A stretch of DNA of 20,287 nucleotides from Candidatus Thiodiazotropha taylori (GCA_019100305.1 JAHRHW010000026.1:1-20287); one strand, 5' to 3'; shown: positions 1 through 8,427, counted from the stretch's first letter. Translations and numbers: made by a program. Notes: generated from the sequence alone by a model not told the origin.

Positions 1-1395
1 TCCCGGGGCCGGCTCAAAGGCCTCCGGATTGTCTCTGTTCTTAAGGAATTTCAGGCCAACCTGGGGGAAGAGTGCATAGATGAGCACGTCATCAACTTCA
101 TCTTTTGCCACTTTGATGCCGTGTTCATCGACCAGGCCACGGAATTCTGCGGTCAACTTATCCATCTCCGCATCGATCAGGTCGGCTGGCCGGCAGGTAA
201 TGGCCTCTTCGCCATCTTTCAGAACCCTGGCCTGAAGCTCGGCATTGACCGGGGCCGGTGTCGCACCGTACTCCCCTTTCAATACACCTTCGGTCTCTTT
301 GGCGATGCTCTTGTAGCGCTCACCCATCAGCACATTGATAACCGCTTGGGTACCGACAATCTGGGAAGTCGGTGTGACCAGTGGAATGTAGCCCAGGTCC
401 TCGCGTACTCTGGGAATCTCCTCCAGCACATCATCGAGCTTATCGGTGGCGCCCTGCTCCCTGAGTTGATTCTCCATGTTGGTCAACATGCCTCCGGGCA
501 CCTGAGCAACCAGAATCCGGGAGTCCACACCCTTCAGGGAACCTTCGAACTTCGCATACTTTTTACGCACTTCGCGGAAATAGGCTGCAATCTCCTCCAG
601 CAGGATGAGATCCAATCCGGTATCCCGGTCGCTCTCCTTGAGAATCGCCACTACGGACTCCGTCGCAGAGTGACCATAGGTCATACTCATCGAGGAGATT
701 GAGGCATCCATCATATCAACGCCCGCTTCGGCGCATTTAATCGCGGTCGCTACACTCATCCCGGTGGTTGCATGACTATGCATCGCAATCGGTATCGAAA
801 TGCTCTCTTTCAGACGGGTAACCAGTTCATAACCGGTATAAGGATTCAACAGCCCAGCCATGTCCTTGATGCAGATTGAGTGGCAACCCATATCTTCCAT
901 GCTTTTGCACATATCCAGCCAGTACTCCATGTTGTGAACCGGACTGACGGTATATGACATGGTGCCCTGCGCGTGTTTATCAACTTTCAAAGTTGCTTTG
1001 ACCGCAGTCTCCAGGTTGCGCAGATCGTTCATCGCATCGAAGATACGGAATACGTCCACGCCGTTGGTGGCCGCTCTTTCGACAAATTTATCCACCACAT
1101 CATCAGCGTAATGCCGATATCCCAGGATGTTCTGTCCGCGAAACAGCATCTGCATCGGAGTATTCGGCATGGCCGATTTCAGAATTCGGATACGCTCCCA
1201 GGGATCTTCACCAAGGAATCTGATACAGGCGTCGAAAGTTGCCCCGCCCCAGGTCTCCAATGACCAGAAGCCCACTTTATCCAGCTTTTCTGCAATCGGA
1301 AGCATGTCGTCGATACGCATTCTGGTCGCAAACAGAGACTGATGCGCATCTCTCAACACAACTTCTGTTATTCCTAGTGGTTTCTTTTCGCTCAT
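1..1395 (-). CDS. oadA: Oxaloacetate decarboxylase alpha subunit, C-terminus missing at window edge
   Basis: This is the carboxyltransferase part of the biotin-dependent oxaloacetate decarboxylase. It moves CO2 from oxaloacetate to biotin, as part of a complex with the membrane subunits OadB and OadG that couples decarboxylation to sodium export. The 465 codons present start at an ATG (MSEKKPLGITEVVLRDAHQS). They show the family metal/carboxyl-transfer residues: Asp16 in LRDAHQS, Lys177 in CIKDMAG (the carboxylated lysine) and the HxH metal ligands His206/His208 in MHSHATTG. The conserved region then runs into the start of the Pro/Ala-rich linker (EPAPG) expected before the biotinyl domain, which lies beyond the left edge. 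oadG sits 66 bp upstream on the same strand. oadB is expected further left but is not visible. The related pyruvate carboxylase subunit B has a similar domain, but the oadG neighbour settles the call. Confidence 0.93.
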   Translation of the reverse strand, partial: MSEKKPLGITEVVLRDAHQSLFATRMRIDDMLPIAEKLDKVGFWSLETWGGATFDACIRFLGEDPWERIRILKSAMPNTPMQMLFRGQNILGYRHYADDVVDKFVERAATNGVDVFRIFDAMNDLRNLETAVKATLKVDKHAQGTMSYTVSPVHNMEYWLDMCKSMEDMGCHSICIKDMAGLLNPYTGYELVTRLKESISIPIAMHSHATTGMSVATAIKCAEAGVDMMDASISSMSMTYGHSATESVVAILKESDRDTGLDLILLEEIAAYFREVRKKYAKFEGSLKGVDSRILVAQVPGGMLTNMENQLREQGATDKLDDVLEEIPRVREDLGYIPLVTPTSQIVGTQAVINVLMGERYKSIAKETEGVLKGEYGATPAPVNAELQARVLKDGEEAITCRPADLIDAEMDKLTAEFRGLVDEHGIKVAKDEVDDVLIYALFPQVGLKFLKNRDNPEAFEPAPG

Positions 1396-1461
1396 AAGCT
1401 AGCCGCCGTTGTTAATAGAACAGCCTGGTATCAGGTGTTAAAAAATATGAAAAATTCAGAC

Positions 1462-1722
1462 TCAATGACGATTCGAACGATATTGGTTAATTGCCGCTGA
1501 TATTACGGCAACCAGATCGCCACGCATAGTGACCGTATCCTGGCCTGGTAAAACAGGTGTACTGGCATGGGTGCTCACTGTCCCTTGCCTTTCCATCACA
1601 GCCATAGCGAGTTTTGACATCCCCTTCATGGCAAAAACCAGAACAAGAAGGAAAGTGAAAACTATCCCCATTCCAAGCAGCATCAGGTTGACGCCTGATA
1701 GCAACAAGTCTTCAATTGGCAT
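1462..1722 (-). CDS. oadG: Oxaloacetate decarboxylase gamma subunit
   Basis: This small membrane protein of 86 residues is the assembly subunit joining OadA to OadB in the sodium-pumping decarboxylase. An N-terminal segment (about 10-31, LMLLGMGIVFTFLLVLVF) is one transmembrane helix. The cytosolic part ends in RSNRH, and a C-terminal histidine is common in the family. The length matches OadG proteins (about 80-90 residues). It is first in a minus-strand operon with oadA following after 66 bp. The ATG has only a weak, distant purine stretch (AAAGAG) upstream. The call rests on the hydropathy pattern, on conservation of LMLLGMGxVFxFL, and on the neighbour. Confidence 0.9.
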   Translation of the reverse strand: MPIEDLLLSGVNLMLLGMGIVFTFLLVLVFAMKGMSKLAMAVMERQGTVSTHASTPVLPGQDTVTMRGDLVAVISAAINQYRSNRH

Positions 1723-1756
1723 TGGATATATTTACTCTTTGTTGGTTATTTTTATC

Positions 1757-1795
1757 TTTCTACGTTGGGTGAAGACATGTTGTCAAGCAACATGT
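1757..1795 (-). promoter_or_regulatory. Candidate oadGA promoter overlapping a perfect inverted repeat
   Basis: Read on the minus strand, a perfect TTGACA (1786-1781) is followed after 18 bases by TAGAAA (1762-1757), a 4/6 match to the -10 consensus. This puts a transcription start near 1750 and leaves a leader of about 28 bases to oadG. The TTGACA lies inside a perfect 8-bp inverted repeat (ACATGTTG at 1775-1782, CAACATGT at 1788-1795, 5-base spacer), a typical place for a repressor operator. The pairing is seen directly; the promoter and operator role is inferred. Confidence 0.45.
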
Positions 1796-1978
1796 GCATT
1801 AACAACATCGACTAACTCTTTGTTTTTATGTAGATAATACTCCATTTATTTAGAATATACATAATCAGTATTAAGCCTATCAATCAATACTATACCGTCG
1901 TGAGGCTGCAAGGCGAGATTTTTTCATTCAATTACCACCCTGTCTGGTAAAATAGGCGAAATTCTATCGCTGCAAACC

Positions 1979-2593
1979 ATGCCCCGTATGACCCAGGTAA
2001 CCCAGTCCGATCCTTTACCACTTGTATTAGCCTCCAGCTCCCCATTCAGAAGAGAACTGCTCAGCCGACTTGGTTTGGAATTCAGCACCTCGTCACCTGA
2101 CGTGGATGAGAGCAGGCTGAACAATGAGTCAGCTGAAGCGCTTGTGCTGAGGCTGTCAAAACTGAAAGCGATGGCAGTCGCTGAGACCCACCCAGAGGCT
2201 CTGATTATCGGCTCCGATCAGGTCGCCACAGTCGATGAAGCGATTTTAGGTAAACCGGGCAAACACGAAAAGGCGGTTGAACAGCTGCTCAATGCCTCCG
2301 GCAAGCGGGTAACTTTTTACACTGGCCTCACTCTATATAACAGTAACACTGGCCAGGAGCATAGCTGTTGCGAGCCTTTTCATGTTCATTTCAGAACCTT
2401 GACTCAATCCGAGATCGAAAACTATCTGTCGAAGGAACAGCCTTACAACTGCGCCGGTTCCTTCAAATCAGAGGGTCTGGGGATCACCCTGTTTGAATCC
2501 ATGGAGGGTACCGATCCGAATGCCTTGATTGGCCTGCCCCTGATACGCCTGATCACCATGCTACGCAAAGAAGGTGTGAACATCCTGGCTTAA
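1979..2593 (+). CDS. yceF: YceF-type Maf nucleotide pyrophosphatase
   Basis: This Maf/HAM1-fold pyrophosphatase belongs to the YceF subgroup, which hydrolyses 7-methyl-GTP to the monophosphate as a house-cleaning enzyme. The 204 residues contain the Maf signature ASSSPFRRELL (18-28), PDVDE (40-44), the catalytic GSDQV with Asp80, GKP (91-93), CAGSFKSEG (158-166) and GTDPNALIGLPL (177-188). The GSDQV and CAGSFKSEG variants resemble YceF rather than the YhdE (dTTP) subgroup. Two in-frame ATGs, at 1979 and 1988, are possible; neither has a good ribosome binding site, and homologues begin close to PLVLASSSP, so the first residues are uncertain. It is divergent from oadG and convergent with the HDOD gene, so it is probably monocistronic. 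In Escherichia coli yceF lies next to yceD-rpmF; that neighbour is not present here. Confidence 0.92.
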   Translation: MPRMTQVTQSDPLPLVLASSSPFRRELLSRLGLEFSTSSPDVDESRLNNESAEALVLRLSKLKAMAVAETHPEALIIGSDQVATVDEAILGKPGKHEKAVEQLLNASGKRVTFYTGLTLYNSNTGQEHSCCEPFHVHFRTLTQSEIENYLSKEQPYNCAGSFKSEGLGITLFESMEGTDPNALIGLPLIRLITMLRKEGVNILA

Positions 2594-2594
2594 T

Positions 2595-2613
2595 GACTTG
2601 AGCAGATCAAGTC
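2595..2613. repeat. Short hairpin after the yceF stop
   Basis: GACTTGA and TCAAGTC form a perfect 7-bp stem with a 5-base loop starting one base after the yceF stop codon. It lies between two convergent genes. No T tract follows on either strand, so it may only be a processing or pausing hairpin and is not a clear intrinsic terminator. Confidence 0.4.
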
Positions 2614-2684
2614 GCTCCGATAACCGACACTGTGTCACCAGCGGAGTTAGCCTGCCAAAGCATTGGATTCCTAATTAATAGATC

Positions 2685-3596
2685 CTAAAAGATCGCATCC
2701 TCGACTTTTTTGGTGTCGGCATCGAGACTATCACTGTTTTCACCGTGCTCCAGCCTGGCAAATGCTTTGACGGTGGATCGATCCACCGATGCCAGATAGT
2801 GATCCGAGCCCTCATGGGCCAGAATATTTGCTACCTGAACAATATCCACATAATCGACTGGCACATCATCACCGGGATCCCGACTGAAATCTTCATGATG
2901 GGCAGCCACATCGATGATGGCCTCATCGAATTTCCATAACTTCAAGATACTCCCCCCGATATGCGGATGCAGCTTTCGCAGAACCTTGTCGAGAAAATGC
3001 GGATTATCTATTAACTCTTTGTATTTGCAAGCCTTTATCAATAGCGGTATATGCCCGATATCATGTACCAACCCTGCCACCAGTGCGACATCCGGATCCA
3101 GTCCCGGCTGTGCTTTGGCTAACATCGCTGCTTGCGCCCCCACTTTCACAGAGTGATTCCAGAGCTTGTCCATTCGACGCTCAATCTCTTTCACCGAGGT
3201 TCGAAATACCTCTTTCATCGATACCGCATAGACGGCGTTTTTCACCCGCTGAAAACCGATCCGGGTAATTGCTGGCTTGATGGTGGCGATCTTGTTCATG
3301 CCCCGGTAGAGAGGACTGTTTGCATAGCGGATCAGTCGGGCGGTCAAAGAGGCATCCCGCGAAATGACTTTTTGCAGATCGGATGCAGAGCTATCCACAT
3401 CATTGATAATGATCAGCGCTTCCAGCGCCAAAGCCGGCAAGGTTGGCAGATAGATATTGTTGGCAAGCAGATCCTCTTTTACCGAGTCGACAAAAGCCTT
3501 GGTTGTCGCAGATTCAAGCTGCTTCTGCTCACGCTCCTGTTCTGTCTCAGTATCTACCCGCTCCCCGTCTGCAAGTGTAAAAACCGATTTTGTCAT
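2685..3596 (-). CDS. HDOD-domain signalling protein
   Basis: This is a cytosolic protein with one HDOD domain (about residues 45-265), the HD-related output domain found in bacterial signalling proteins; its exact partner cannot be told from sequence. Visible HDOD features are LPTLPALALEAL, ISRDASLTARLIRYANSPLYRG (79-99), AITRIGFQRVKNAV (109-122), LWNHS with His149, GLVHDIGH with His178-Asp179, and AAHHED (231-236). The N-terminal 40 residues are charged and likely flexible. The start chosen is the ATG at 3596 (MTKSVFTLADG, 303 residues); an in-frame TTG at 3635 would add 13 residues, and neither has a strong ribosome binding site. It stands alone, convergent with yceF. Several HD-pair residues are kept, so residual phosphohydrolase activity cannot be excluded, but HDOD proteins usually lack it. 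Confidence 0.85.
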   Translation of the reverse strand: MTKSVFTLADGERVDTETEQEREQKQLESATTKAFVDSVKEDLLANNIYLPTLPALALEALIIINDVDSSASDLQKVISRDASLTARLIRYANSPLYRGMNKIATIKPAITRIGFQRVKNAVYAVSMKEVFRTSVKEIERRMDKLWNHSVKVGAQAAMLAKAQPGLDPDVALVAGLVHDIGHIPLLIKACKYKELIDNPHFLDKVLRKLHPHIGGSILKLWKFDEAIIDVAAHHEDFSRDPGDDVPVDYVDIVQVANILAHEGSDHYLASVDRSTVKAFARLEHGENSDSLDADTKKVEDAIF

Positions 3597-4334
3597 CCGA
3601 TTGCTGCCAGCCTGTTTTGTCTCGTTGTAGATCAACTCGTGATTCGACCAAAGCGCTGTGTACTGCCACTGTACCTTCCTGTCAGGTCAACATGACACAG
3701 GCTTCTCAGGCCAAATATTAGATTTTAAATTACTATATATATCAAATATTAAAAACACCATTGGATAGTTTACTTTGACTATCGGCTCACTCCTTACAAT
3801 CGGGCCAATGCAGGTCGTTTGCTATCCAGCAGGATTAACGTAAAACCAGAGTAAAAATCACCTGAAGAAGATAGCGGCAAGACAATCCGATTTCTCCAGT
3901 TTTCGAATCATTTCAAGCTAGTTGAGTGGTTGCTATGCGTCAAGCATCACACAATTCACAATATACTAACCCGGTGACCCAATCGCTCACTTTCAGCTGC
4001 TCTGTGTCTGAATACCGAATAATTGAACGAGCCATTTTTTTAAATCTTTCACAAAAAATAAATATTTTCTTACCGATAATAGTACGCATTGATGCGTTGT
4101 GGCGCAGAACACTCGAATCCGTTACCCCAGTGCCAATTCCTACCGGCCTGGAAACACTCTTATTTGAATATTAGTGAATTATCTCTCATTTTTCGCTTCC
4201 CATCTGATTCATAACTAAAGTATTAATATCTTTATTTCAAGGAGTTAAGCCTGATATTTAAAGTCATATTAAACAATTGCCCATTCAAGTTTTAGCTCTA
4301 TGAGACGACTTTATGGGTAGGCTAAACAATAAAC
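3597..4334. other. Long AT-rich intergenic region without a convincing gene
   Basis: About 740 bases separate the divergent HDOD gene and the REC/GGDEF-like gene. The stretch is clearly more AT-rich than its neighbours. It contains two small perfect inverted repeats, GATAGT/ACTATC (3764-3783) and ACGCA-TTGA-TGCGT (4084-4097), and two copies of AAATATTA near 3713 and 3744. A GTG-started frame at 3926-4174 encodes a low-complexity protein with no recognisable family and no ribosome binding site. The region is large enough to hold two promoters with operator sites or a small RNA, but I cannot place any with confidence. Confidence 0.5.
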
Positions 4335-6785
4335 ATGTCTAACGATCAAGACTTTGACGGTATGGCAGAACAAGCACTCAATCGCTTTACTCAACATACT
4401 GGTGACAAGCCGGTAGTCCTCATTGCAGACGATTCTCGGGTTGTCCGGGTATCGTTGAGGAATATACTTAATGAAACCTGTCAACTCATCGAAGTTGAGG
4501 ATGGGGAGCAGGCATGGCAGGTCATTTGCCAAACCCCATCGATCGATTTGGTCTTCAGCGACCTCTCCATGCCAAAACTAGATGGTCGCAAACTCTTAAC
4601 CAATATCAGAAGTTCTACGACTGGACGTATATCCAACCTGCCGTTCATCGTTGTTACCGGCAATGAGGTGACTGACGGTATCGCTGAAGAACTTGAGAAG
4701 CTTGGCGCATCCGGAATGGTAAGCAAACCCTTTGATCCAACACTAATTCAGCAGTTTGTTGATGAGTTAGCCGAAGAGAGTGAGCAAGAGCTCTCCGTAG
4801 AACTGCAAAACACAAATGCACAGAGTGATTATCTCGACAGTACCACCGATAAATCACAATTTCTGGAGATTGCCAGCCGGGAACTCTCTTTTGCAATCCG
4901 AAACAAGAATGAGCTTGCTCTGGCGATCATCAAAGTCGATCAATTCAGCAGCATTCTGGACCACTACAGTGAAGCTGCCATTGAGCATATTCTACTGGCC
5001 CTGAAGGAGATCATTGAGAAACATATCCATCCTGATGACACTCTGGGCTATTTCGGGGAGGGCTGCTTTGCCATTCTACGTCCCGCCTCGAATGCCATAG
5101 GTACAAAATACCTGAGCCGCAGAATTCTCGAAGATCTCACCTCAAAACAGTTCTATCTTGGGGAGGCGGACGAAAGCGTCACCGCGAGTATTGGCATTTC
5201 AGCACCGGATATCAAACCGGGAATCCGCCTGCAGGATCTGATCAAACTTGCAGAAGGACGCCTCAAAGCCGCGTTTGAGAATGGCGGCGGCAAAGTTGTC
5301 GATAAAGGCAATGAAAACCTTACTCCGGTCTCCATGCAGGACAGCATGGAGATATCCAACGTCATATCCAACACACAACCCAGCTCACCCCATGTAGTGA
5401 GCAGAAGCTCCTCCGAGATCAATCGTTTGGCGGCGGAACAGGTTGCGGATATCAAGGCCAAGTATACGAATCAAGCGAAGGATTTCGAAGCTCAAGCAGG
5501 ACAGATTTCTGAATATAAGAGAGCTCTGGAGGATTTGACCGATGAAAACAGATCGCTAATCGAAGACGTCAAACACTGGAAAAGTGAGTCCGCCGAAGCT
5601 GAACATCTACGCCGACAACTGTTTGAGGTTGAAAGTCAGTTCCAACAGCTGAAAGTCAAGTTTGGTGAAGTGCAAAAGGCCAATGATGATCTGGCACACC
5701 GCACCGACACTACCGAAAGAGAGAACCGGAGACTGATAGATGAAGAGGAAGAGAGAACAGCTTCATTGAGGCAGTCTCACCAACTGATTGAAGGTGAGAA
5801 CAAGCGTCTGGAGAGTCAGATCATCGATTTAAAAAGCCGAGCAGAAAAAGCTGAGCTTGAGAGCCTGAAATCCAATCAGCTGGTAACCAGTCTGAGGGAC
5901 AACAGCAATCTGCTGAAGATGCAGGTTGATCAGTTACAACAGGAAGTCAATGAACTGAGGGAAAAACAGTATCAGCAACCAAAAGCTAACGAGAAACAGA
6001 ACAGCCCCCCAAGCAGCGAATCAAATTCGGAGTTGAAAACAGACACTGATCTGCTGGAAGAGCTGTACAAGCCTGAACTGGCCCTCTCCCCCACTCCGGA
6101 GCCGCAAAAACAAAGTAAACCGGTCAAAGAGAATAAAGCCGATTCGGTGCATCTGTTCCCAGATAAAGAGCAGGTGAACCTGAAACAGAAGCAGGTGAAA
6201 GAGAGCAGGATTCCACCGTTTCGGGTAGAAGCCGAACCGATGTTCTTTAAAAATGGTTTCAATCTCTCATCTTTCACCATTGCCAGCTTGATCATGCTCG
6301 TCATCGTCGTAATCGGCGGCATCTACCTTTATGCGGTAATGAGTGCTCCACCCCCAAATGATCTTGCATCTGACAAAAATCAGGTAACGCTGCAGAGTAC
6401 TGCAGCCGATGATGTTGCTGCAGCCCCGGCGGCAAAGGAGACGGTGGTAAAACAAACCGCAAATATCAGCAGTAGCAGATCGGCCCCGCCAGTCAACAGG
6501 ACTGAATATCAGGAAGCGGCTCCGGTTACCAGAGCGATGAGCATTTCTGAGGAGCTGAGGCTTGAAAAAGAGCTGACGTTACGTCAGATGGCTGAGGAAG
6601 AGTTCACTCGCAGCCTGGTCAGCACGACGACAACCGAACCAGACGATTCCGATCCGACAGAAACTGTTTCCACAGATTTTCAAATTCAGCCTGAAACGGC
6701 CCGCGAAGTACTTCCCTTATCACAAGATTTTGAAGCAGAAGCCACCTCTGTGGATCTTGATGCAACCACAGATAGCCTCAACTAA
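4335..6785 (+). CDS. Receiver / degenerate-GGDEF / coiled-coil single-pass membrane protein
   Basis: This protein of 816 residues has an unusual domain order. Residues 26-146 are a CheY-like receiver with Asp32/Asp33, phospho-acceptor Asp76 in VFSDLSMP, Thr108 and Lys131 in SKPFD, so it should accept phosphate. Residues about 172-325 resemble a GGDEF domain, but the signature is GEGCF (241-245): the metal-binding Asp and catalytic Glu are Gly and Cys, so it should not make cyclic di-GMP. Residues about 360-545 form a long coiled coil. A Pro/Lys/Glu-rich linker leads to one transmembrane helix (about 646-668, SLIMLVIVVIGGIYLYAV), followed by a 145-residue Ala/Thr/Glu-rich tail. With the receiver in the cytosol, the tail would be periplasmic. 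The ATG at 4335 lacks a good ribosome binding site; the next ATG (4362) is no better. It is alone on its strand, with no histidine kinase beside it. The receiver call is sure; the overall function is unknown. Confidence 0.85.
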   Translation: MSNDQDFDGMAEQALNRFTQHTGDKPVVLIADDSRVVRVSLRNILNETCQLIEVEDGEQAWQVICQTPSIDLVFSDLSMPKLDGRKLLTNIRSSTTGRISNLPFIVVTGNEVTDGIAEELEKLGASGMVSKPFDPTLIQQFVDELAEESEQELSVELQNTNAQSDYLDSTTDKSQFLEIASRELSFAIRNKNELALAIIKVDQFSSILDHYSEAAIEHILLALKEIIEKHIHPDDTLGYFGEGCFAILRPASNAIGTKYLSRRILEDLTSKQFYLGEADESVTASIGISAPDIKPGIRLQDLIKLAEGRLKAAFENGGGKVVDKGNENLTPVSMQDSMEISNVISNTQPSSPHVVSRSSSEINRLAAEQVADIKAKYTNQAKDFEAQAGQISEYKRALEDLTDENRSLIEDVKHWKSESAEAEHLRRQLFEVESQFQQLKVKFGEVQKANDDLAHRTDTTERENRRLIDEEEERTASLRQSHQLIEGENKRLESQIIDLKSRAEKAELESLKSNQLVTSLRDNSNLLKMQVDQLQQEVNELREKQYQQPKANEKQNSPPSSESNSELKTDTDLLEELYKPELALSPTPEPQKQSKPVKENKADSVHLFPDKEQVNLKQKQVKESRIPPFRVEAEPMFFKNGFNLSSFTIASLIMLVIVVIGGIYLYAVMSAPPPNDLASDKNQVTLQSTAADDVAAAPAAKETVVKQTANISSSRSAPPVNRTEYQEAAPVTRAMSISEELRLEKELTLRQMAEEEFTRSLVSTTTTEPDDSDPTETVSTDFQIQPETAREVLPLSQDFEAEATSVDLDATTDSLN

Positions 6786-6791
6786 GGCTTA

Positions 6792-6811
6792 GACAATCAC
6801 CCCGGATTGTC
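6792..6811. repeat. Hairpin between convergent genes
   Basis: GACAATC and GATTGTC make a perfect 7-bp stem with a 6-base loop, just past the stop of the REC/GGDEF-like gene. There is no T run directly after it on either strand, although an A/T-rich tract (6826-6840) follows at a distance. It may act as a weak terminator for the plus-strand gene. Confidence 0.35.
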
Positions 6812-6922
6812 CAAAACAATCTGATAAAAAAATCTCTTTTCTCAATTTCAAGTGCGATAACAATCTTGCATCACTGGCGATTGCATTGATAACAGTGTGT
6901 CCGGTAAAAAACCTAATAGGAT

Positions 6923-7453
6923 TTAGTTCTCACTCAGATCACTCGCCCGCTGCTGAAAGATACTGGCATGCAGTGGCCAACCAGACTCATCAATCACGAA
7001 TACTGTCCATTTTCCCTCTTCACCAGGGTTGAGACTTTTGATTGAATAGGCACGCCAGCGGGGACCGCCGACTTGGATATTGACCTCACTGATCACTTCC
7101 CCTTCAAACTCCCATCTGTGAATGACTGTGCGACCCTGAAGATTCCTAAGATCTGTAAAGAATGAGACTTCCGTGGCATTCTCATCCAGGCTGACCACCT
7201 GATCCACGGGTTCTCTGTTAATCACAGCGGTGGTGAACACAGCCCGGGCGACGTAGGCATCGGGCACGGGCGACTCTTCGATACCCTGTGAATCCAGCAG
7301 CTCTTGTGCTTCCGCTTCAACCTCCTCCGAGGTCACGCTCCCTTGTGCTGGATCAATCGTCTCCTGTGACCATAGTGATGACTGTATGGAGATCAGTGCG
7401 ATGGCCAACCAAACCTGTTTTATAAGCCCAAATCCTTGAAGAGTTTTTATCAT
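6923..7453 (-). CDS. Exported DUF2914 domain protein
   Basis: This is a small protein of unknown function with a DUF2914-type beta-rich domain (about residues 68-168). Family-like elements are VARAVFTTAVINREPVDQV, a FFTDLRN strand, TVIHRWEFEGEVISEV, WRAYSIKSL and GKWTVFVIDESGWPL. The start at 7453 (MIKTLQGFGL, 176 residues) is preferred because GGAGGT stands 5 bases upstream. It gives a Sec-like signal peptide with hydrophobic stretch VWLAIALISIQSSLWS and likely cleavage near residue 29. An upstream in-frame start at 7549 would bury this signal and overlap the previous gene. An acidic linker (EEVEAEAQELLDSQ) joins signal and domain. It lies 71 bp after the zinc peptidase gene on the same strand, so co-transcription is likely and an envelope role is plausible. 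DUF2914 domains elsewhere occur alone or fused to membrane proteins. Confidence 0.78.
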   Translation of the reverse strand: MIKTLQGFGLIKQVWLAIALISIQSSLWSQETIDPAQGSVTSEEVEAEAQELLDSQGIEESPVPDAYVARAVFTTAVINREPVDQVVSLDENATEVSFFTDLRNLQGRTVIHRWEFEGEVISEVNIQVGGPRWRAYSIKSLNPGEEGKWTVFVIDESGWPLHASIFQQRASDLSEN

Positions 7454-7524
7454 TGACACCTCCGACATGCTGTTATTGAAAAATTGAAACAGAAATCCCT
7501 GACAGGCGCCAGTTTTTGCCAAGA

Positions 7525-8208
7525 CTATCTTCGCAGAACCCGAATCCATTGCCAGAAATTCAGTAAACCGGCGAGTGAGGCAGAGAGATAGGTAAATGCT
7601 GCCGCCCGTAATATTTTTTCCGCTGCTGGGTATTGTTCTGTTGTCAGATAACCATCCTTTAACAGGGGCATGGCTTTTTTAAAACTTGCATCCAATTCGA
7701 CCGGCAGGGTGAGTAACTGAAGCAGTACATTGGTCCCCATAATCAGAAATGCTGCCAGGGCACTGATCATCCCGATTGCCGGCGCCCTGGAGATCACAGA
7801 GGCTACAGGTGCCAGAAACAGCAGAAAAGACCCCAGACGCTGGGCAAACAGCGCGAATCGGGCCAGCCGGGTTCGCCAGCGGAACATCGGTTCATCCGCT
7901 GCGTCCTGCAGCGCATGCCCTACTTCATGAGCTGCGGTTGTAATCGCGGTCAGCGATTTCCCGGCCATCTTCTCCTTGCTCAGCCTGACAGCTTTATCAC
8001 TTGGGTCGTAGTGGTCCCCCAGATCGGTACTTTCAACACGCACATCCGTCAAGGAAAATCGATCCAGCAGATGCCTTGCCAATTCACCGCCATTGCCGGG
8101 AAAATTATCCTCTTCCTGTTGACTGTGCTTTTTCATGGTCCGATTGACCCACCATTGTGGCCCAAGCAGAAGCAGAAGCAGCAGTGTCAAAATCAATACA
8201 TAGTGCAT
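7525..8208 (-). CDS. YugP-like membrane zinc metallopeptidase
   Basis: This integral membrane zinc peptidase of the YugP / Zn_peptidase_2 family has 227 residues from the ATG at 8208. An N-terminal helix (about 3-20) is followed by a soluble segment carrying the family pattern LTAITTAAHEVGHALQ; HEVGH (94-98) supplies two zinc-binding histidines and the catalytic glutamate. Two hydrophobic segments follow (about 125-143 and 146-169). LPVELDAS, with Glu171, matches the conserved site thought to give the third zinc ligand. The normal YugP length is about 225, so the gene looks complete. An in-frame TTG at 8220 would add four residues. The DUF2914 gene follows in the same direction. Substrate unknown. 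The family is distinct from HtpX, which is also present further right. Confidence 0.85.
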   Translation of the reverse strand: MHYVLILTLLLLLLLGPQWWVNRTMKKHSQQEEDNFPGNGGELARHLLDRFSLTDVRVESTDLGDHYDPSDKAVRLSKEKMAGKSLTAITTAAHEVGHALQDAADEPMFRWRTRLARFALFAQRLGSFLLFLAPVASVISRAPAIGMISALAAFLIMGTNVLLQLLTLPVELDASFKKAMPLLKDGYLTTEQYPAAEKILRAAAFTYLSASLAGLLNFWQWIRVLRR

Positions 8209-8427
8209 GCCTTGTCTCAACCGATAGCTGAACTCTGGAATTGATCAGTTATTAACCTGGAACAATATGTCGGATTAATACTATGATGATCAATGGCAGG
8301 AAAAGTTTGAGAGCACCTCTTGATTATTCTGAGTTTGAAGCGAGATGCGGAGGTATAGCCTGACTGCAGGGACTGGTGGTTGGTTAAATCGCAACAGCGT
8401 TCACCTGGTCCGATGGTGGAAGAACAA

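Noticed and set aside
121..1263. Plus-strand frames of 193 and 96 residues
   Set aside because: They lie antisense to oadA, whose product is unmistakable; their translations have no family likeness.
3132..3695. Plus-strand frame of 187 residues
   Set aside because: Antisense to the HDOD gene and with no recognisable domain.
4081..4097. CRISPR-like or phage attachment repeat
   Set aside because: Only a single short inverted repeat; there are no regularly spaced direct repeats and no integrase or cas gene in the window.
3926..4174. GTG-started 82-residue frame in the AT-rich gap
   Set aside because: No ribosome binding site, no family likeness, and irregular composition; likely chance.
4839..5310. 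Active diguanylate cyclase
   Set aside because: The GGDEF signature is replaced by GEGCF, removing the metal-binding and catalytic acidic residues.
6792..6811. Intrinsic terminator between convergent genes
   Set aside because: A 7-bp stem is present but no T tract follows directly, so it is kept only as a hairpin.
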